From NCBI RefSeq assembly GCF_013694245.2, contig NZ_CP059322.2, positions 2,538,001-2,602,000 of the forward strand: a stretch of 64,000 nucleotides of DNA, given 5' to 3'. Below are positions 40,643 to 49,835 of this stretch, piece by piece. The notes beneath the pieces were generated by a model. It was given only the letters and a program-made list of their open reading frames with translations, had not been told where the DNA came from and ran no database searches. How positions within the stretch are numbered: the stretch's first letter is position 1; each line of letters starts with the position of its first letter. A program made the position numbers and the translations under genes. This stretch comes from Micromonospora ferruginea (lineage in GTDB: Bacteria > Actinomycetota > Actinomycetes > Mycobacteriales > Micromonosporaceae).

Positions 40643-42340
40643 TCAGACCACCGTGCAGGCGACGCCGTTGAGGGTGAAGGCAGTCGGCTCAGCGGTGTTG
40701 CCGCTGGTGTTGGCCTGGAAGCCGATGTTGATGGTGGCCCCGGGGGCGATCGCGGCGTTGTAGTCGACGTTGCGGGCACTCACCTGGCCGCTGGACGGCG
40801 AGTAGGTGGCACCCCAGCCCGAGGTGATCGACTGACCCGAGGGCAGGTTGAAGGCCAACGTCCAGCCGTTGATCGCCGAGGTGCCGGTGTTGGTGATGTC
40901 GATGCTGGCCGTGAAGCCGGAGCCCCAGGAGTTCATCGTGTAGGCGACCCGGGGACCCGTGCCCCCACCCGGGGTCGGGGTGACGGTGGGCGTGGGGGTG
41001 GGCGTGGGGGTCGGGCTCGGCGGCGGGGTGCCGTTCACGCCGGCCACGAAGGTCATGATGCTTCGGGCGGGCAGGGTGACGGTGAGGGAGCCGTTCGACA
41101 TGGTGAGCGCGCCCTGGGGTGCGACCGTCCGGCTCGCGTCGGTCAGCCAGTTCGAGACGCTGCCGGAGGCGGTGGCGCCTGACAGGGTGAACTGCTGACT
41201 CACCGAGGAGGTGTTCTTGTTGACGGCGACGATGACGACGGTGTCGCCGCCCCGGTACGCCGAGACGTAGACGTTCGACGCCGGGTTCGCCGTCGCGTCG
41301 ACCCGGGTGTAGCCGGGCCGAACGAACCGGGCGAAATGCGCCATCATGGCACCACGCTTGCTGACCTGGCCGTCCTCCCGCATGGGGCCGTAGCTGCGCC
41401 GCAGGTACCACCAGACGTACGCCTGGAACTCGGCGTCCACCATGGCGCGATGGATGTGCTCACCCACGTCGAGCGCCTCGGGCCAGGCGTCGCCCGAGTT
41501 GGTGTTGCTGTTCGGGTAGTAGACCTCGGTCATCCACAGCTCTTTGCCCGCACCCTTCTGCTTGAAGAGGGGGTACGGGAAGTTCGAGTACGACGTCCCG
41601 TAGAGGTGGGCCCCGATGATGTCCACGTTGGCCAGTGCCGTGGGGTCGTTGAGAATCGGGTCGGACATGGACTTGACGTACTGGAACGACTCGGGCGCCA
41701 TGACCCGGGTGCTGATCGAGCCGGCGTTCTCCCGCAGGAACCGGACCATCTCGGCGGAGGTCCACCACGTCCAGTCGTGTGCGTAGTCGGGCTCGTTCTG
41801 CACGGAGATGCTGTAGAGGGGCACCCCGTTGTTGCGCATGTACGTGGTGAAGTCGTTGAGGTGCTGCGCATAGGCGGCGTACGAGCTGTAGCGGAGCCGC
41901 TTCGCGTTGGTCTGGCTGCCGCGGGTGAAGGTCTCGATCATGCTGGCGGGCGGGTTCCACGGTGAGGCGAAGACGGTCACCCCGAGCTCGGCCGCGCGCT
42001 TCGCCGTCGCGAGGTCACGACCGAAGTCAGCCGAGCTCTCGCCGACGGGAATCCGCAGGATGGAGAAGCCCAGCCGCCCCTCGCCGGTGCCGAATGCCGT
42101 CTCCCGCTGGGCTGCCGTCAGGTCGCCGATCCAGGCCGCATGGGCCATGGCGCCGTAGCCCTTGATCGTCTGCCGCTGCGCCGACAGGTTGACGGTGGCC
42201 GGCGCGGCCGAGGCTCCCGTGGCTCCCAGCAGCGTGGTGGCCGCTGCCGAGACCGGCACCGCCCCCATCGTCATCAGGACGGCTCTCCGGCTCAGCAATC
42301 GCCGCGCGCCGCCGGCCGGCCCGTTCTGGTCGTGCGTCAT
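40643..42340 (-). CDS. GH30 glucuronoxylan endoxylanase with CBM2
   Basis: A 565-residue Tat-exported enzyme. The signal has LSRRAVLMTMGAV (twin Arg). The GH30 catalytic barrel and side sandwich span about 50-440 with IKGYGAMAHAAWIG at the start, acid/base Glu in SISVQNEPDY, and nucleophile Glu in LWMTEVYYPNS. A TP-rich linker leads to a CBM2 (about 465-565, starting RVAYTMNSWGSGF). The subfamily 8-like layout suggests cleavage of glucuronoxylan at glucuronic acid branches. ATG 42340 follows AGGAGG. A LacI-type operator is 144 bp upstream. Confidence 0.9.
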   Translation of the reverse strand: MTHDQNGPAGGARRLLSRRAVLMTMGAVPVSAAATTLLGATGASAAPATVNLSAQRQTIKGYGAMAHAAWIGDLTAAQRETAFGTGEGRLGFSILRIPVGESSADFGRDLATAKRAAELGVTVFASPWNPPASMIETFTRGSQTNAKRLRYSSYAAYAQHLNDFTTYMRNNGVPLYSISVQNEPDYAHDWTWWTSAEMVRFLRENAGSISTRVMAPESFQYVKSMSDPILNDPTALANVDIIGAHLYGTSYSNFPYPLFKQKGAGKELWMTEVYYPNSNTNSGDAWPEALDVGEHIHRAMVDAEFQAYVWWYLRRSYGPMREDGQVSKRGAMMAHFARFVRPGYTRVDATANPASNVYVSAYRGGDTVVIVAVNKNTSSVSQQFTLSGATASGSVSNWLTDASRTVAPQGALTMSNGSLTVTLPARSIMTFVAGVNGTPPPSPTPTPTPTPTVTPTPGGGTGPRVAYTMNSWGSGFTASIDITNTGTSAINGWTLAFNLPSGQSITSGWGATYSPSSGQVSARNVDYNAAIAPGATINIGFQANTSGNTAEPTAFTLNGVACTVV

Positions 42341-42483
42341 TCTGCGTCCTCCTGGCTGGTGGTGGTGATCCGCGCATGCCGCGGTCCGGTTCCGGACCGG
42401 TCGGCACCGCCCCTCCAGCGTCGCCCTGGGGACTGCCCTTGACCCCGGCGTCAATGACCCGTCGGCCCTCATCGACTGACGCC

Positions 42484-42501
42484 GCTGTTAGCGCTAACAG
42501 C
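42484..42501. promoter_or_regulatory. LacI-family operator upstream of GH30
   Basis: GCTGTTAGCGCTAACAGC is a perfect 18-bp palindrome. GTTAGCGCTAAC cores are typical of LacI-type repressors of hydrolase genes. It is followed by an AT-rich stretch (TCGTTAGTTTAG). This gap (42341-42608) holds no gene; it is the GH30 promoter and the 3' end of the transporter gene beyond. Confidence 0.75.
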
Positions 42502-42608
42502 TCGTTAGTTTAGATTCCGGCGCAAGTCGGGTCAAGCACGGGCGTCCCACCGAGCAGGCGACCCGGCACCGGCCCGGGCGGGCCCCACAATGTTCCAGGG
42601 CGGTGGGA

Positions 42609-43562
42609 TCACCACCGCCGGGCGACCGGTCCGGGGCGGGCCTCGGCGTACCCGCGCGGGCGCGCGCTGCCGCCGCGGACGCGCTGGATGAGCACGACGC
42701 AGGCCAGCACCGCCGCCGCCACCGCGACGGTGGCCGGGGTGACCGCCTCGCCGAGCAACAGCGCCGACCAGATCAGCGTGAGCACCGGCTGGGCGAGCTG
42801 GATCTGGCCGACCCTGGCGATGCCGCCCCGGGCCAGGCCGGCGTACCAGGCGAAGAAGCCGAGGAACATGGAGACCACGGTGAGGTAGCCGAACGCGGTC
42901 CACCCGGCGGCGCCGGCCCGGGGCGGGTACGCGAGCGCGGCGACCGCCGTGACCGGCACGGTGACCGGCAGCGAGAGCAGCAACGCCCAGCAGATCGTCC
43001 GGGCGCCGCCGAGTTCCCGGGCCAGCACGCCGCCCTCGGCGTAGCCGAGGCCGCACAGCGCGACGGCGGCGAGCAGGAACACGTCGGCCGGCGACAGCGC
43101 GCCGCGGATCGCGCCGCCGGTGGCGAGGAACGCGAGCACCAGCGCCAGCCCGGCGGCGCTGGCCAGCCAGAACAGCGCCGGCGGCCGTTCGCCGGCGCGC
43201 AGCACGGCGAACACCGCGGTCGTCGCCGGCAGCACGGTGACCACCACCGCGCCGTGTGCGGACGTCTGGGTGGTGAGCGCGAGCGAGGTGAACAGCGGGA
43301 AGCCGACCACGACGCCGAGCGCCACCACGGCCAGCCGCCGCCACTGCGCGCGGGTGGGGCGCGGCGCGTCGGTGAGTCGCAGGTAGGCCCCCGCGAGCAG
43401 CGCCGCGCCGACGGCCCGTCCGAACGCGACGAACCACGGGTCCAACGCCTGGACCGCGAGGCGGGTCATCGGCAGCGACATGCTGAAGGCGAGCACACCG
43501 AGTGCGCCGAGGGCGATGGCCGTTACCGCTCTGATGTCAGTAGCGCTACGCTGATCCGTCAT
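42609..43562 (-). CDS. EamA/DMT-family metabolite exporter
   Basis: A 317-residue transporter with ten predicted membrane segments in two EamA repeats (for example AFGRAVGAALLAGAYLRL and VGQIQLAQPVLTLIWSALLLGEAV). Exports small metabolites such as amino acids. Its ATG at 43562-43560 overlaps the plus-strand ATG of the divergent MocR gene (CATG), so the two share the same 4 bases for their starts. A GTAGCGCTAC palindrome lies 10-22 bp inside its coding frame. The MocR regulator probably controls it. Confidence 0.85.
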   Translation of the reverse strand: MTDQRSATDIRAVTAIALGALGVLAFSMSLPMTRLAVQALDPWFVAFGRAVGAALLAGAYLRLTDAPRPTRAQWRRLAVVALGVVVGFPLFTSLALTTQTSAHGAVVVTVLPATTAVFAVLRAGERPPALFWLASAAGLALVLAFLATGGAIRGALSPADVFLLAAVALCGLGYAEGGVLARELGGARTICWALLLSLPVTVPVTAVAALAYPPRAGAAGWTAFGYLTVVSMFLGFFAWYAGLARGGIARVGQIQLAQPVLTLIWSALLLGEAVTPATVAVAAAVLACVVLIQRVRGGSARPRGYAEARPGPVARRW

Positions 43563-43578
43563 GAATGATGGTAGCGCC
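43540..43578. promoter_or_regulatory. MocR operator candidate across the divergent starts
   Basis: GTAGCGCTAC (43540-43549, perfect palindrome) and GTAGCGCC (43571-43578) are 31 bp apart, about three helical turns, and flank both start codons. MocR/PdxR-type regulators often bind spaced direct repeats. Because the repeats fall inside both open frames, the sites must double as coding sequence if these starts are right. Confidence 0.45.
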
Positions 43579-44952
43579 GTGGATCGAATCGTCCACCATC
43601 TGGGGGCGCTGGTGTCGACCGCGGCACCGGGGACGCGGCTGCCGTCGGTGCGCGAGCTGACCGCCCACCACCACGTCTCCCCGGTGACCGTCGCCGAGGC
43701 GACCCGCCGCCTCGTCGCCCAGGGCCTGGTCGAGACGCGGTCGGGTCGCGGCGCGTTCGTGGCCGCCCGGCGGGACGAGCGACCCGGCCGGGACCTGTCG
43801 TGGCAGACCGTCGCGCTGGGCCCCCGGCGCGACGGCGAGGAGCAGATGCAGGCGCTACTGGCGCTACCGCCCGCCGGGGCCATCCCGCTCTCCGGTGGAT
43901 ACCTGGACCCCGACCTCCAGCCGGCCGCCGCGCTCGGCGCCGCGCTCGCCCGCGCGGCCCGACAGCCGGCCACCTGGCATCGCGGGCCGGTGGAGGGACG
44001 CGCGGACCTGCGAGCCTGGTTCGCCCGCGAGGCCGGCGGCGGCCTGCGCGCCGAGGACGTCGTGATCTGCCCGGGCGGGCAGGCGGCGCTGGCCTCCACG
44101 CTGCGGGCGCTCGGCACGCCGGGCGACACGCTGCTGGTCGAGTCCCCCACCTACCTGGGCGCGCTGGCCGCCGCGCGGGCGGCCGGGCTGCGGGTCGTGC
44201 CGGTGCCCGCCGACCCCCACGGGGTACGCCCCGACCAGCTCGCCGCCGCGTTCGCGCGCACCGGCGCCCGGCTGTTCTACTGCCAGCCGCTGCACGCCAA
44301 CCCGCACGGCGCGACGCTCGCCCCGGCCCGCCGCGCCGACGTCGCCGAGGCGGTCCGCGACGCGGGGGCGTTCCTGATCGAGGACGACTACGCCCGGGAC
44401 CTCACCGTCGACGGTGAGGCGCCGCCGCCGCTGGCCGCCGACGACCCGGACGGGCACGTCGTCTACCTGCGTTCGCTGACCAAGCCGGCCGCACCGGGCC
44501 TGCGGATCGCCGCGCTCGGCGCACGGGGTCCGGCCGGCGCCCGGCTGCGCGCCGCCCGGCTGCTCGACGACTTCTACGTCGCCGGTCCGCTGCAACAGGC
44601 CGCGCTGGAGTTCCTCACCGCGCCGGCCTGGGAGCGGCACCGCCGTACGCTCCGCCGGGAGCTGCGGGCCCGCCGGGAGGCGCTGCTCGCGGCGCTGGAC
44701 CGGCACCTGCCGGCGCTCGTGCCACGCGACGTGCCCCGGGGCGGGCTGCACCTGTGGGTGCGGCTGCCGGACGGCGCGGACGACGTCGCGGTGACCGCGG
44801 CGGCGGCCACCGCGGGCGTCACCGTCTTCCCCGGCCGCCCCTGGTACGCGGCCGAACCGCCGGCGCCGCACCTGCGCCTCACCTATGCCGCCGCCCCGCC
44901 GGAGGCGATGGACGAGGCGGTCCGCCGGCTGGCCGTCGCGCTCGGGCGCTGA
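43561..44952 (+). CDS. MocR-type GntR regulator with aminotransferase-like domain
   Basis: A 463-residue fusion. N-terminal winged helix (about 1-70, LPSVRELTAHHHVSPVTVAEATRRLVAQG), then a fold-type I PLP aminotransferase domain (about 85-460) with CPGGQAALASTLRALG, YCQPLHANPHG, DDYARDL and YLRSLTKPAAPGLRIA, where the Lys binds PLP. Such proteins sense PLP or amino compounds. ATG 43561 overlaps the divergent start; GTG 43579 is a possible alternative. It probably controls the EamA exporter. Confidence 0.88.
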   Translation: MNDGSAVDRIVHHLGALVSTAAPGTRLPSVRELTAHHHVSPVTVAEATRRLVAQGLVETRSGRGAFVAARRDERPGRDLSWQTVALGPRRDGEEQMQALLALPPAGAIPLSGGYLDPDLQPAAALGAALARAARQPATWHRGPVEGRADLRAWFAREAGGGLRAEDVVICPGGQAALASTLRALGTPGDTLLVESPTYLGALAAARAAGLRVVPVPADPHGVRPDQLAAAFARTGARLFYCQPLHANPHGATLAPARRADVAEAVRDAGAFLIEDDYARDLTVDGEAPPPLAADDPDGHVVYLRSLTKPAAPGLRIAALGARGPAGARLRAARLLDDFYVAGPLQQAALEFLTAPAWERHRRTLRRELRARREALLAALDRHLPALVPRDVPRGGLHLWVRLPDGADDVAVTAAAATAGVTVFPGRPWYAAEPPAPHLRLTYAAAPPEAMDEAVRRLAVALGR

Positions 44953-45054
44953 CGCGCCGGGCGTCACCTCCGGAACCGGCCCACATCGCGGGACCAGCGG
45001 AAACGTGCCGCCGCGTGAGGTTACCGGTGACGGCCCGTCGGGCACAGTGGTCCC

Positions 45055-45687
45055 GTGAGTGATACTCCAGGTGACTCCGCGGCGGCGGTTCGGGTTGCTG
45101 TGCTCGGCGAACCGGGGCTGTGTCGCACGCTCGTGGCCGGCGTGGTCGCGGCGGCGGCCGGCTTCGAGGTGGTCCGCGAGTGCGACGCCGACCCGGACGA
45201 CATGTGCCGGCTCGCCGGTTCCCGGCCCGACGTCGTCCTGGTCGACCTCGCCGCGGAGGCCGAGATGTCCACCGTGGTGCCGGCGCTGCGCGCCGCGCTG
45301 CCGGACTGCGCGGTCGTGCTGCTGACCGACCGGCCGACGGCCCGGGTGCTGCGGTCGGCGCTGCGCCTGCGCGCCCGCGCGGTGGTGGCCAAGGAGGTGC
45401 CGCCCGAGGAGATGCTCGCCCGGCTGCGGGCGGTCGCCGAGGGACGTCGCACCACCGACCCGGTGACCGCGCTCGCCGCGCTCGACACCGTGGTCAACCC
45501 GCTCACCGAGCGGGAACGCGAGGTGGCCGCCGCCGCGGCGGAGGGCCTGCCGAGCCGGGAGGTCGCCGCGCTGCTGCACCTCGCTCCGGGCACGGTCCGC
45601 AACCACCTGTCCAGCCTGCTGCGCAAGACCGGCGGCCGGAACCGGTGGGAGGCGGTGCAGCGCGCCCAGGACGCCGGCTGGATCTGA
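45055..45687 (+). CDS. Atypical NarL/LuxR-type response regulator (RamR-like paralogue 1)
   Basis: A 210-residue regulator with receiver-like domain (about 12-125) and LuxR HTH (about 145-205, PLTEREREVAAAAAEGLPSREVAALLHLAPGTVRNH split here). The acidic pair that normally follows strand 1 is missing (VAVLGEPGLCRTL), although an Asp remains in VVLVDL and a Lys in VVAKEV. That makes canonical phosphorylation doubtful, as in RamR. It stands just ahead of the second regulator and the ram-type genes. Confidence 0.82.
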   Translation: MSDTPGDSAAAVRVAVLGEPGLCRTLVAGVVAAAAGFEVVRECDADPDDMCRLAGSRPDVVLVDLAAEAEMSTVVPALRAALPDCAVVLLTDRPTARVLRSALRLRARAVVAKEVPPEEMLARLRAVAEGRRTTDPVTALAALDTVVNPLTEREREVAAAAAEGLPSREVAALLHLAPGTVRNHLSSLLRKTGGRNRWEAVQRAQDAGWI

Positions 45688-45800
45688 CGACACGCGGACG
45701 CGGCTGTCGCCCGGGCAGTGACTTACATAAGATTCGCAACGGTCGGTCATCGTCCGTTCACGACAGGTCAGGAAGGCGGGGGTCATGGCTGGGAGTCGAC

Positions 45801-46412
45801 ATGGTCCGCACGCTGCTCGCGCTCGAGGGACGGCTGGTCCGGGGGGCGCTCGCCCACCTGCTGTGCGCCGAGGACGACATCGATGTCGTCGCTGAGGCGG
45901 ACACCGTCGACGCCGTCCACGCCGCGCTCCTGGACGAGCGGCCGGACGTCGCCGTCGTCGACGTCGACGTCGTACCGGTGGAGCGGTTGGCCCGGCTCGC
46001 CGCCGTGGCCGACGGCAACCACGGCGGCCGGGTGCTGGTGCTGGTCGACAGGCGTCGGGCCGGCCGGCTGCGCGCGGTGCTCGCCGAGCACCACGGGTGG
46101 ATCGGCTTCCTCGACCGCGACGTGCCGCCGGAGCGGATCGCCGAGGAGGTCCGGCAGGTTGCCGACGGTCAGCCGGTGCTCGACCCGGACCTGGTCGTCG
46201 CCGCGCTGGAGGTGGCGGACAATCCGCTGACCCCACGCGAGCGGGAGGTCCTCGACGTGGCGGCCGACGGCATGCCGGTCCGGGAGATCGCCCGGAAGCT
46301 GGGCGTCTCAGCCGGGACGGTCCGCAACCACCTGTCCCACGTCATGGCGAAGACCGGGGCGCGGACCCGCCTGGAAGCCGTCCGGATCGCCCGGGAGTCC
46401 TGCTGGATCTGA
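45801..46412 (+). CDS. ramR: Atypical LuxR-type response regulator (RamR-like paralogue 2)
   Basis: A 203-residue regulator similar to its neighbour. The receiver-like part begins VRTLLALEGRLVRGALAH without the acidic pair; DVAVVDVDVV keeps an Asp; the HTH is PLTPREREVLDVAADGMP then VREIARKLGVSAGTVRNHLS. ATG 45801 is preceded by GGGAGTCGAC. It converges on the ABC exporter gene and their 3' ends overlap by 105 bp. By position beside the SapB-like genes it is the best candidate for RamR, which activates ramCSAB in Streptomyces. The symbol is by analogy. Confidence 0.75.
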   Translation: MVRTLLALEGRLVRGALAHLLCAEDDIDVVAEADTVDAVHAALLDERPDVAVVDVDVVPVERLARLAAVADGNHGGRVLVLVDRRRAGRLRAVLAEHHGWIGFLDRDVPPERIAEEVRQVADGQPVLDPDLVVAALEVADNPLTPREREVLDVAADGMPVREIARKLGVSAGTVRNHLSHVMAKTGARTRLEAVRIARESCWI

Positions 46413-48107
46413 CCCGCCGCCCGCCCAGTGGCCCACCAGCTCCCGGTAGGCCGCCGAGGTGGCCAGCAGTCCCCGGTGGCTGTCCAGGCACGCGTGCCCG
46501 CCGTCGAGCAGCAGCACCCGGCGGGCGCGCACGGCCGAACTGATCCGGTGCGCGATCACCACGAGGGTGCCGGGCCGGGCGGCGAACGCCGACTCCAGGC
46601 GCGCCTCGGTGGCCGGGTCCACATGACAGGTCGCCTCGTCCAGGATGACCAGCCGCGCCGGCGACAGCCAGGCCCGCAGCAGGGCCACCTGCTGGCGTTC
46701 CCCGGCGGAGACGTCGGCCACCCGCAGCGTGGCGTCGAGGCCGCCGAGGCGGGCCACCAGGCCGGCCAGCCCCAGCCGGTCCACCGCCCGCCGCACGGCC
46801 GCGTCGTCGAGGCCGGGTCGCAGGTAGCGCAGGTTGTCCCGGACCGTGCCGGTGAACACGTACGCCTCCTGCGGGATCAGCACCCGGTGGGCCGCCAGGT
46901 CGGCCGCGCCCGCCACGACGGTCGACGTCCCGGCGACGTGGACCGTGCCGGACCCCGGCCGCAGCATCCCGGCCATCAACCCGGCCAGGGTGGACTTGCC
47001 GATGCCGCTCGCGCCGACGACGGCCAGGTGGTCGCCGGCCGGCACGGTCAGGTCGAAACCGTCAAGCACCGGCTCGGCGTGCGGCCCGTACCGGAACGTC
47101 ACCGCCCGCAGCGACAGCGCGGGCGCCTCCGGCGACGGGGTCACCGCGCCGCCCGGCGCCTCCGGGGGTACGCACGTGCGCAGCAGCCGGTCGAGGGTGA
47201 CCACGAAGCGCAGGCCACCGGCCGCGACCCCCTGGAACAGCGTGTGCAACGCCGGCTGGATGCCGCGCACCACGTAGACCAGCGCGCCGAGCAGCGCGCC
47301 CGGCCCGAGGCCCCGGTCCAGCAGCCACGGGCCGGCCAGCAGCAGCAGAGGCACCGGGAGCCACCCGCCGACGGCCAGGCTCAGGCTGCGCGCCGCGGCC
47401 ATCGTGGCCAGCCGTCGCTCCACCCGGGCCTGCGCGTCGACGTGGCCGCCGAGCCAGCCGACGACCCGGTCCCCCGCCCCGCTGACCGTGACGTCCCGGT
47501 GCCCGGCCACCGCCACGACCGCGTCCCGGCCGAGCCGTTCCCCGCAACGGACGTACTCGCGCTGCCGGGCCACCATCGCCGGCAACGCCGCCGCGAAGAG
47601 CAGGAGACCGGCGAGCACCGGCACGGCGACCAGCAACGCGACCGGGGCGGCCAGGGAGCAGAGGCCGACCACGGCGGCCCCGGCGGCGAACACGAAACCC
47701 CGGACCACCATCAGCAGCCCGGCCCAGGTGTCCCGGACGATCTCCACCTGGTGGGTCAGCCGGGTCACCGCCGCGTCGTCGCCCCGACCGTCGGTCGCGC
47801 CGGCCAGCGCGCCGGCCACCACCCGGCGCAGCAGGTCGTCCCGGAACGGCTCCACCACCGCGCCCAGCAGCCCGTACGCCTGCCGGGTGCCGAGCGCGCC
47901 GACCAGCACGGCGAGCGCCAGCAGACCCAGCCAGAGCAGTCCGACGCCCGGCCGGCCGGCCAGGAACCCGTCGTCCACCGCCCGCGCGGTCAGCAGGCCG
48001 GTCAACGCCGCCGGCAGCGCCTCGGCCAGCGACCAGCCGGCCAGGCGCAGCAGCGGGCCGCGCCGCGCCGACAGCGCCGCGCGGACCGTCGCGCCCACCG
48101 TGGTCAC
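46308..48107 (-). CDS. ramB: ABC transporter (membrane + ATPase) of the SapB-like locus
   Basis: A 599-residue half-transporter with six membrane segments (about 20-320) and an ATPase domain (about 340-565): Walker A GASGIGKST, signature VSAGERQQVALLRAW, Walker B RLVILDEATCHVD, and the switch His in IAHRISS. It pairs with the upstream half-transporter (overlap 4 bp, GTGA). In ram/amf clusters RamAB export the lanthipeptide. The last ~30 residues read through the antisense of the ramR-like 3' end, an overlap of 105 bp. Symbol by position in ram operons. Confidence 0.82.
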   Translation of the reverse strand: MTTVGATVRAALSARRGPLLRLAGWSLAEALPAALTGLLTARAVDDGFLAGRPGVGLLWLGLLALAVLVGALGTRQAYGLLGAVVEPFRDDLLRRVVAGALAGATDGRGDDAAVTRLTHQVEIVRDTWAGLLMVVRGFVFAAGAAVVGLCSLAAPVALLVAVPVLAGLLLFAAALPAMVARQREYVRCGERLGRDAVVAVAGHRDVTVSGAGDRVVGWLGGHVDAQARVERRLATMAAARSLSLAVGGWLPVPLLLLAGPWLLDRGLGPGALLGALVYVVRGIQPALHTLFQGVAAGGLRFVVTLDRLLRTCVPPEAPGGAVTPSPEAPALSLRAVTFRYGPHAEPVLDGFDLTVPAGDHLAVVGASGIGKSTLAGLMAGMLRPGSGTVHVAGTSTVVAGAADLAAHRVLIPQEAYVFTGTVRDNLRYLRPGLDDAAVRRAVDRLGLAGLVARLGGLDATLRVADVSAGERQQVALLRAWLSPARLVILDEATCHVDPATEARLESAFAARPGTLVVIAHRISSAVRARRVLLLDGGHACLDSHRGLLATSAAYRELVGHWAGGGSDPAGLPGDPDGFQAGPRPGLRHDVGQVVADRPG

Positions 48108-49771
48108 GGCCGGAACACCGCCCGGTAGGCCGGATCCCGCCAGAGCACCCGGTGCGGGGCCACCGCCCGCACCCGGCCACCGTCCATCCAGGCCACCAGG
48201 TCGGCGCGGGCCGCGGTGCCGACGCGGTGGCTCACCACCACCCGGGTACGCCTGTCGTGCGGGCCGGTGAGCGCGTCCACCACCCGGTGCTCGGTGACCG
48301 TGTCCAGGCTGGACGTGGCGTCGTCGAGGACGAGCAGCCGCTCGGCCCGCAGCGCACGGGCCAGGCCGAGGCGCTGCCGCTCACCGCCGGACAGGGCCAG
48401 GTCGGCCAGTGGGGTGCCATAGCGCTCCGGCAGCAGCCGTACCACGTCGTGGACCTGCGCCGCGCGGGCCAGCGGGACCGGGTCGGCGTCGACGCCGACC
48501 GCGGCGCCGACGGTCTCCCCCACCAGCACCGGCCGCTCGAAGCCGTAGCCGACCGCGCGGCCGAGCGCCGCCGGGGACAACCCGCGCAGCGGCACACCGT
48601 CCAGGGTGACCTCCCCGGTGTCCGGGTCACGCAGCCGGCCCGCCACGGCCGCCAGCAGGGACTTGCCCGCACCGGACGGCCCGACGACGGCGAGCAGCGT
48701 CCCGCCCGGCACCCGCAGGTCGACCCGGTCGAGCAGCGGCCGGCCGTCGTCACCGCGGATGCCCACCCCGCGCAGGTCCAACCGGCCCGGTCCGGGCGGC
48801 AGCTCCCGATCGCCGTACCGCCGGACCGGCTCGTCGAGGACCTCGGCGGCCCGGGCGCAGCCGGCGCGTACCCGCACGGCGGTGTTGACGGCGGAGATCG
48901 CGGCGCCCAGTCCGGCGCCGATCGCCGCGTACTGGAGGGCGGCGAGCAGTTCCCCCGGGGTCAGCCGGCCGGCCGACAGCGACCACCCGCCGACCGCCAC
49001 GACCGCCAGTTGCAGCAACGGGTTCAGCAGCGCGCCCCGGGCGGACGCCCCGGCGAGCACCCGCCAGGTGCGTACGCCGTGCCGGCGCAGCTCCGGCAGC
49101 GGGGTGAGCACCCGTGCGACCTCCCGCTCGGCGGTGCCGGCGGCGGCGATCGTCCGCGCGCCGGCGAGCGCCTCGACGAGCCGACCGGCCAGGTCCCCCT
49201 GCGCCCGCTGGTAGCCGGCGACCGCTTCCGACGCCTCGCTGACGAAGCGGCGCAGCAGCACGGCCAGGAGCAGCAGCCCGGCCACGAACGTCAGGCCGAG
49301 CCACGGGTCGATCAGGGTGAGCGCGACCAGGCTGCCCAGCGGTGGCAGCAGCACGCTGCCGGCCAGGACGACGGTCGGGGCGGCCCGCCCGGCGTCGGCG
49401 ACCTGCCCGACCAACCGGCCGACCAGGTCACCCACCGGCCGACGGGCCGCGGCGCGCGGATCGAGCGCGAAGAGGTGCCGGATCAGCGTGTGGCGCAGCG
49501 CGGCCACCGAGCGGGCGCCGGCCGCGCCCCCGCCGTAGTCCTGCGCGGCCCGGGTGCCGATCAGCACCAGCACCAGCACGGCGACCACCGCGATCCACCG
49601 GTCGGACGACGACCGCGGCGCCGCGCCGACCAGGGCGTCCACCGCGCGGCCCAGGACGGCGGGCAACGCCAGCTCGGCCGCCGTCTCGACCACGGCGAGC
49701 ACCCCCAACGTCGGGGTCCACCAGCCGGCGAAGGCCACGGCGCGCAGTGCGAGCCGGTCGGCGGGGGTCAT
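48104..49771 (-). CDS. ramA: ABC transporter (membrane + ATPase) of the SapB-like locus
   Basis: A 555-residue half-transporter. Membrane part about 15-300; ATPase with Walker A GPSGAGKSLLAAVAG, signature LSGGERQRLGLARAL, Walker B LLVLDDATSSLD and SHR. ATG 49771 is preceded by GGGAGG. It follows the second precursor gene by 64 bp and is coupled to the next half-transporter. Together they form the likely exporter of the two precursor products. Note the Asp-Asp at the Walker B end (DD in place of DE), which often marks a degenerate site in heterodimeric exporters. Confidence 0.84.
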   Translation of the reverse strand: MTPADRLALRAVAFAGWWTPTLGVLAVVETAAELALPAVLGRAVDALVGAAPRSSSDRWIAVVAVLVLVLIGTRAAQDYGGGAAGARSVAALRHTLIRHLFALDPRAAARRPVGDLVGRLVGQVADAGRAAPTVVLAGSVLLPPLGSLVALTLIDPWLGLTFVAGLLLLAVLLRRFVSEASEAVAGYQRAQGDLAGRLVEALAGARTIAAAGTAEREVARVLTPLPELRRHGVRTWRVLAGASARGALLNPLLQLAVVAVGGWSLSAGRLTPGELLAALQYAAIGAGLGAAISAVNTAVRVRAGCARAAEVLDEPVRRYGDRELPPGPGRLDLRGVGIRGDDGRPLLDRVDLRVPGGTLLAVVGPSGAGKSLLAAVAGRLRDPDTGEVTLDGVPLRGLSPAALGRAVGYGFERPVLVGETVGAAVGVDADPVPLARAAQVHDVVRLLPERYGTPLADLALSGGERQRLGLARALRAERLLVLDDATSSLDTVTEHRVVDALTGPHDRRTRVVVSHRVGTAARADLVAWMDGGRVRAVAPHRVLWRDPAYRAVFRP

Positions 49772-49835
49772 CGAGCCTCCCACGGGCGCGGGCCCCGGGC
49801 CGGCGGGCGCCGGTCCGGGGCCAAGCGACTGAACG

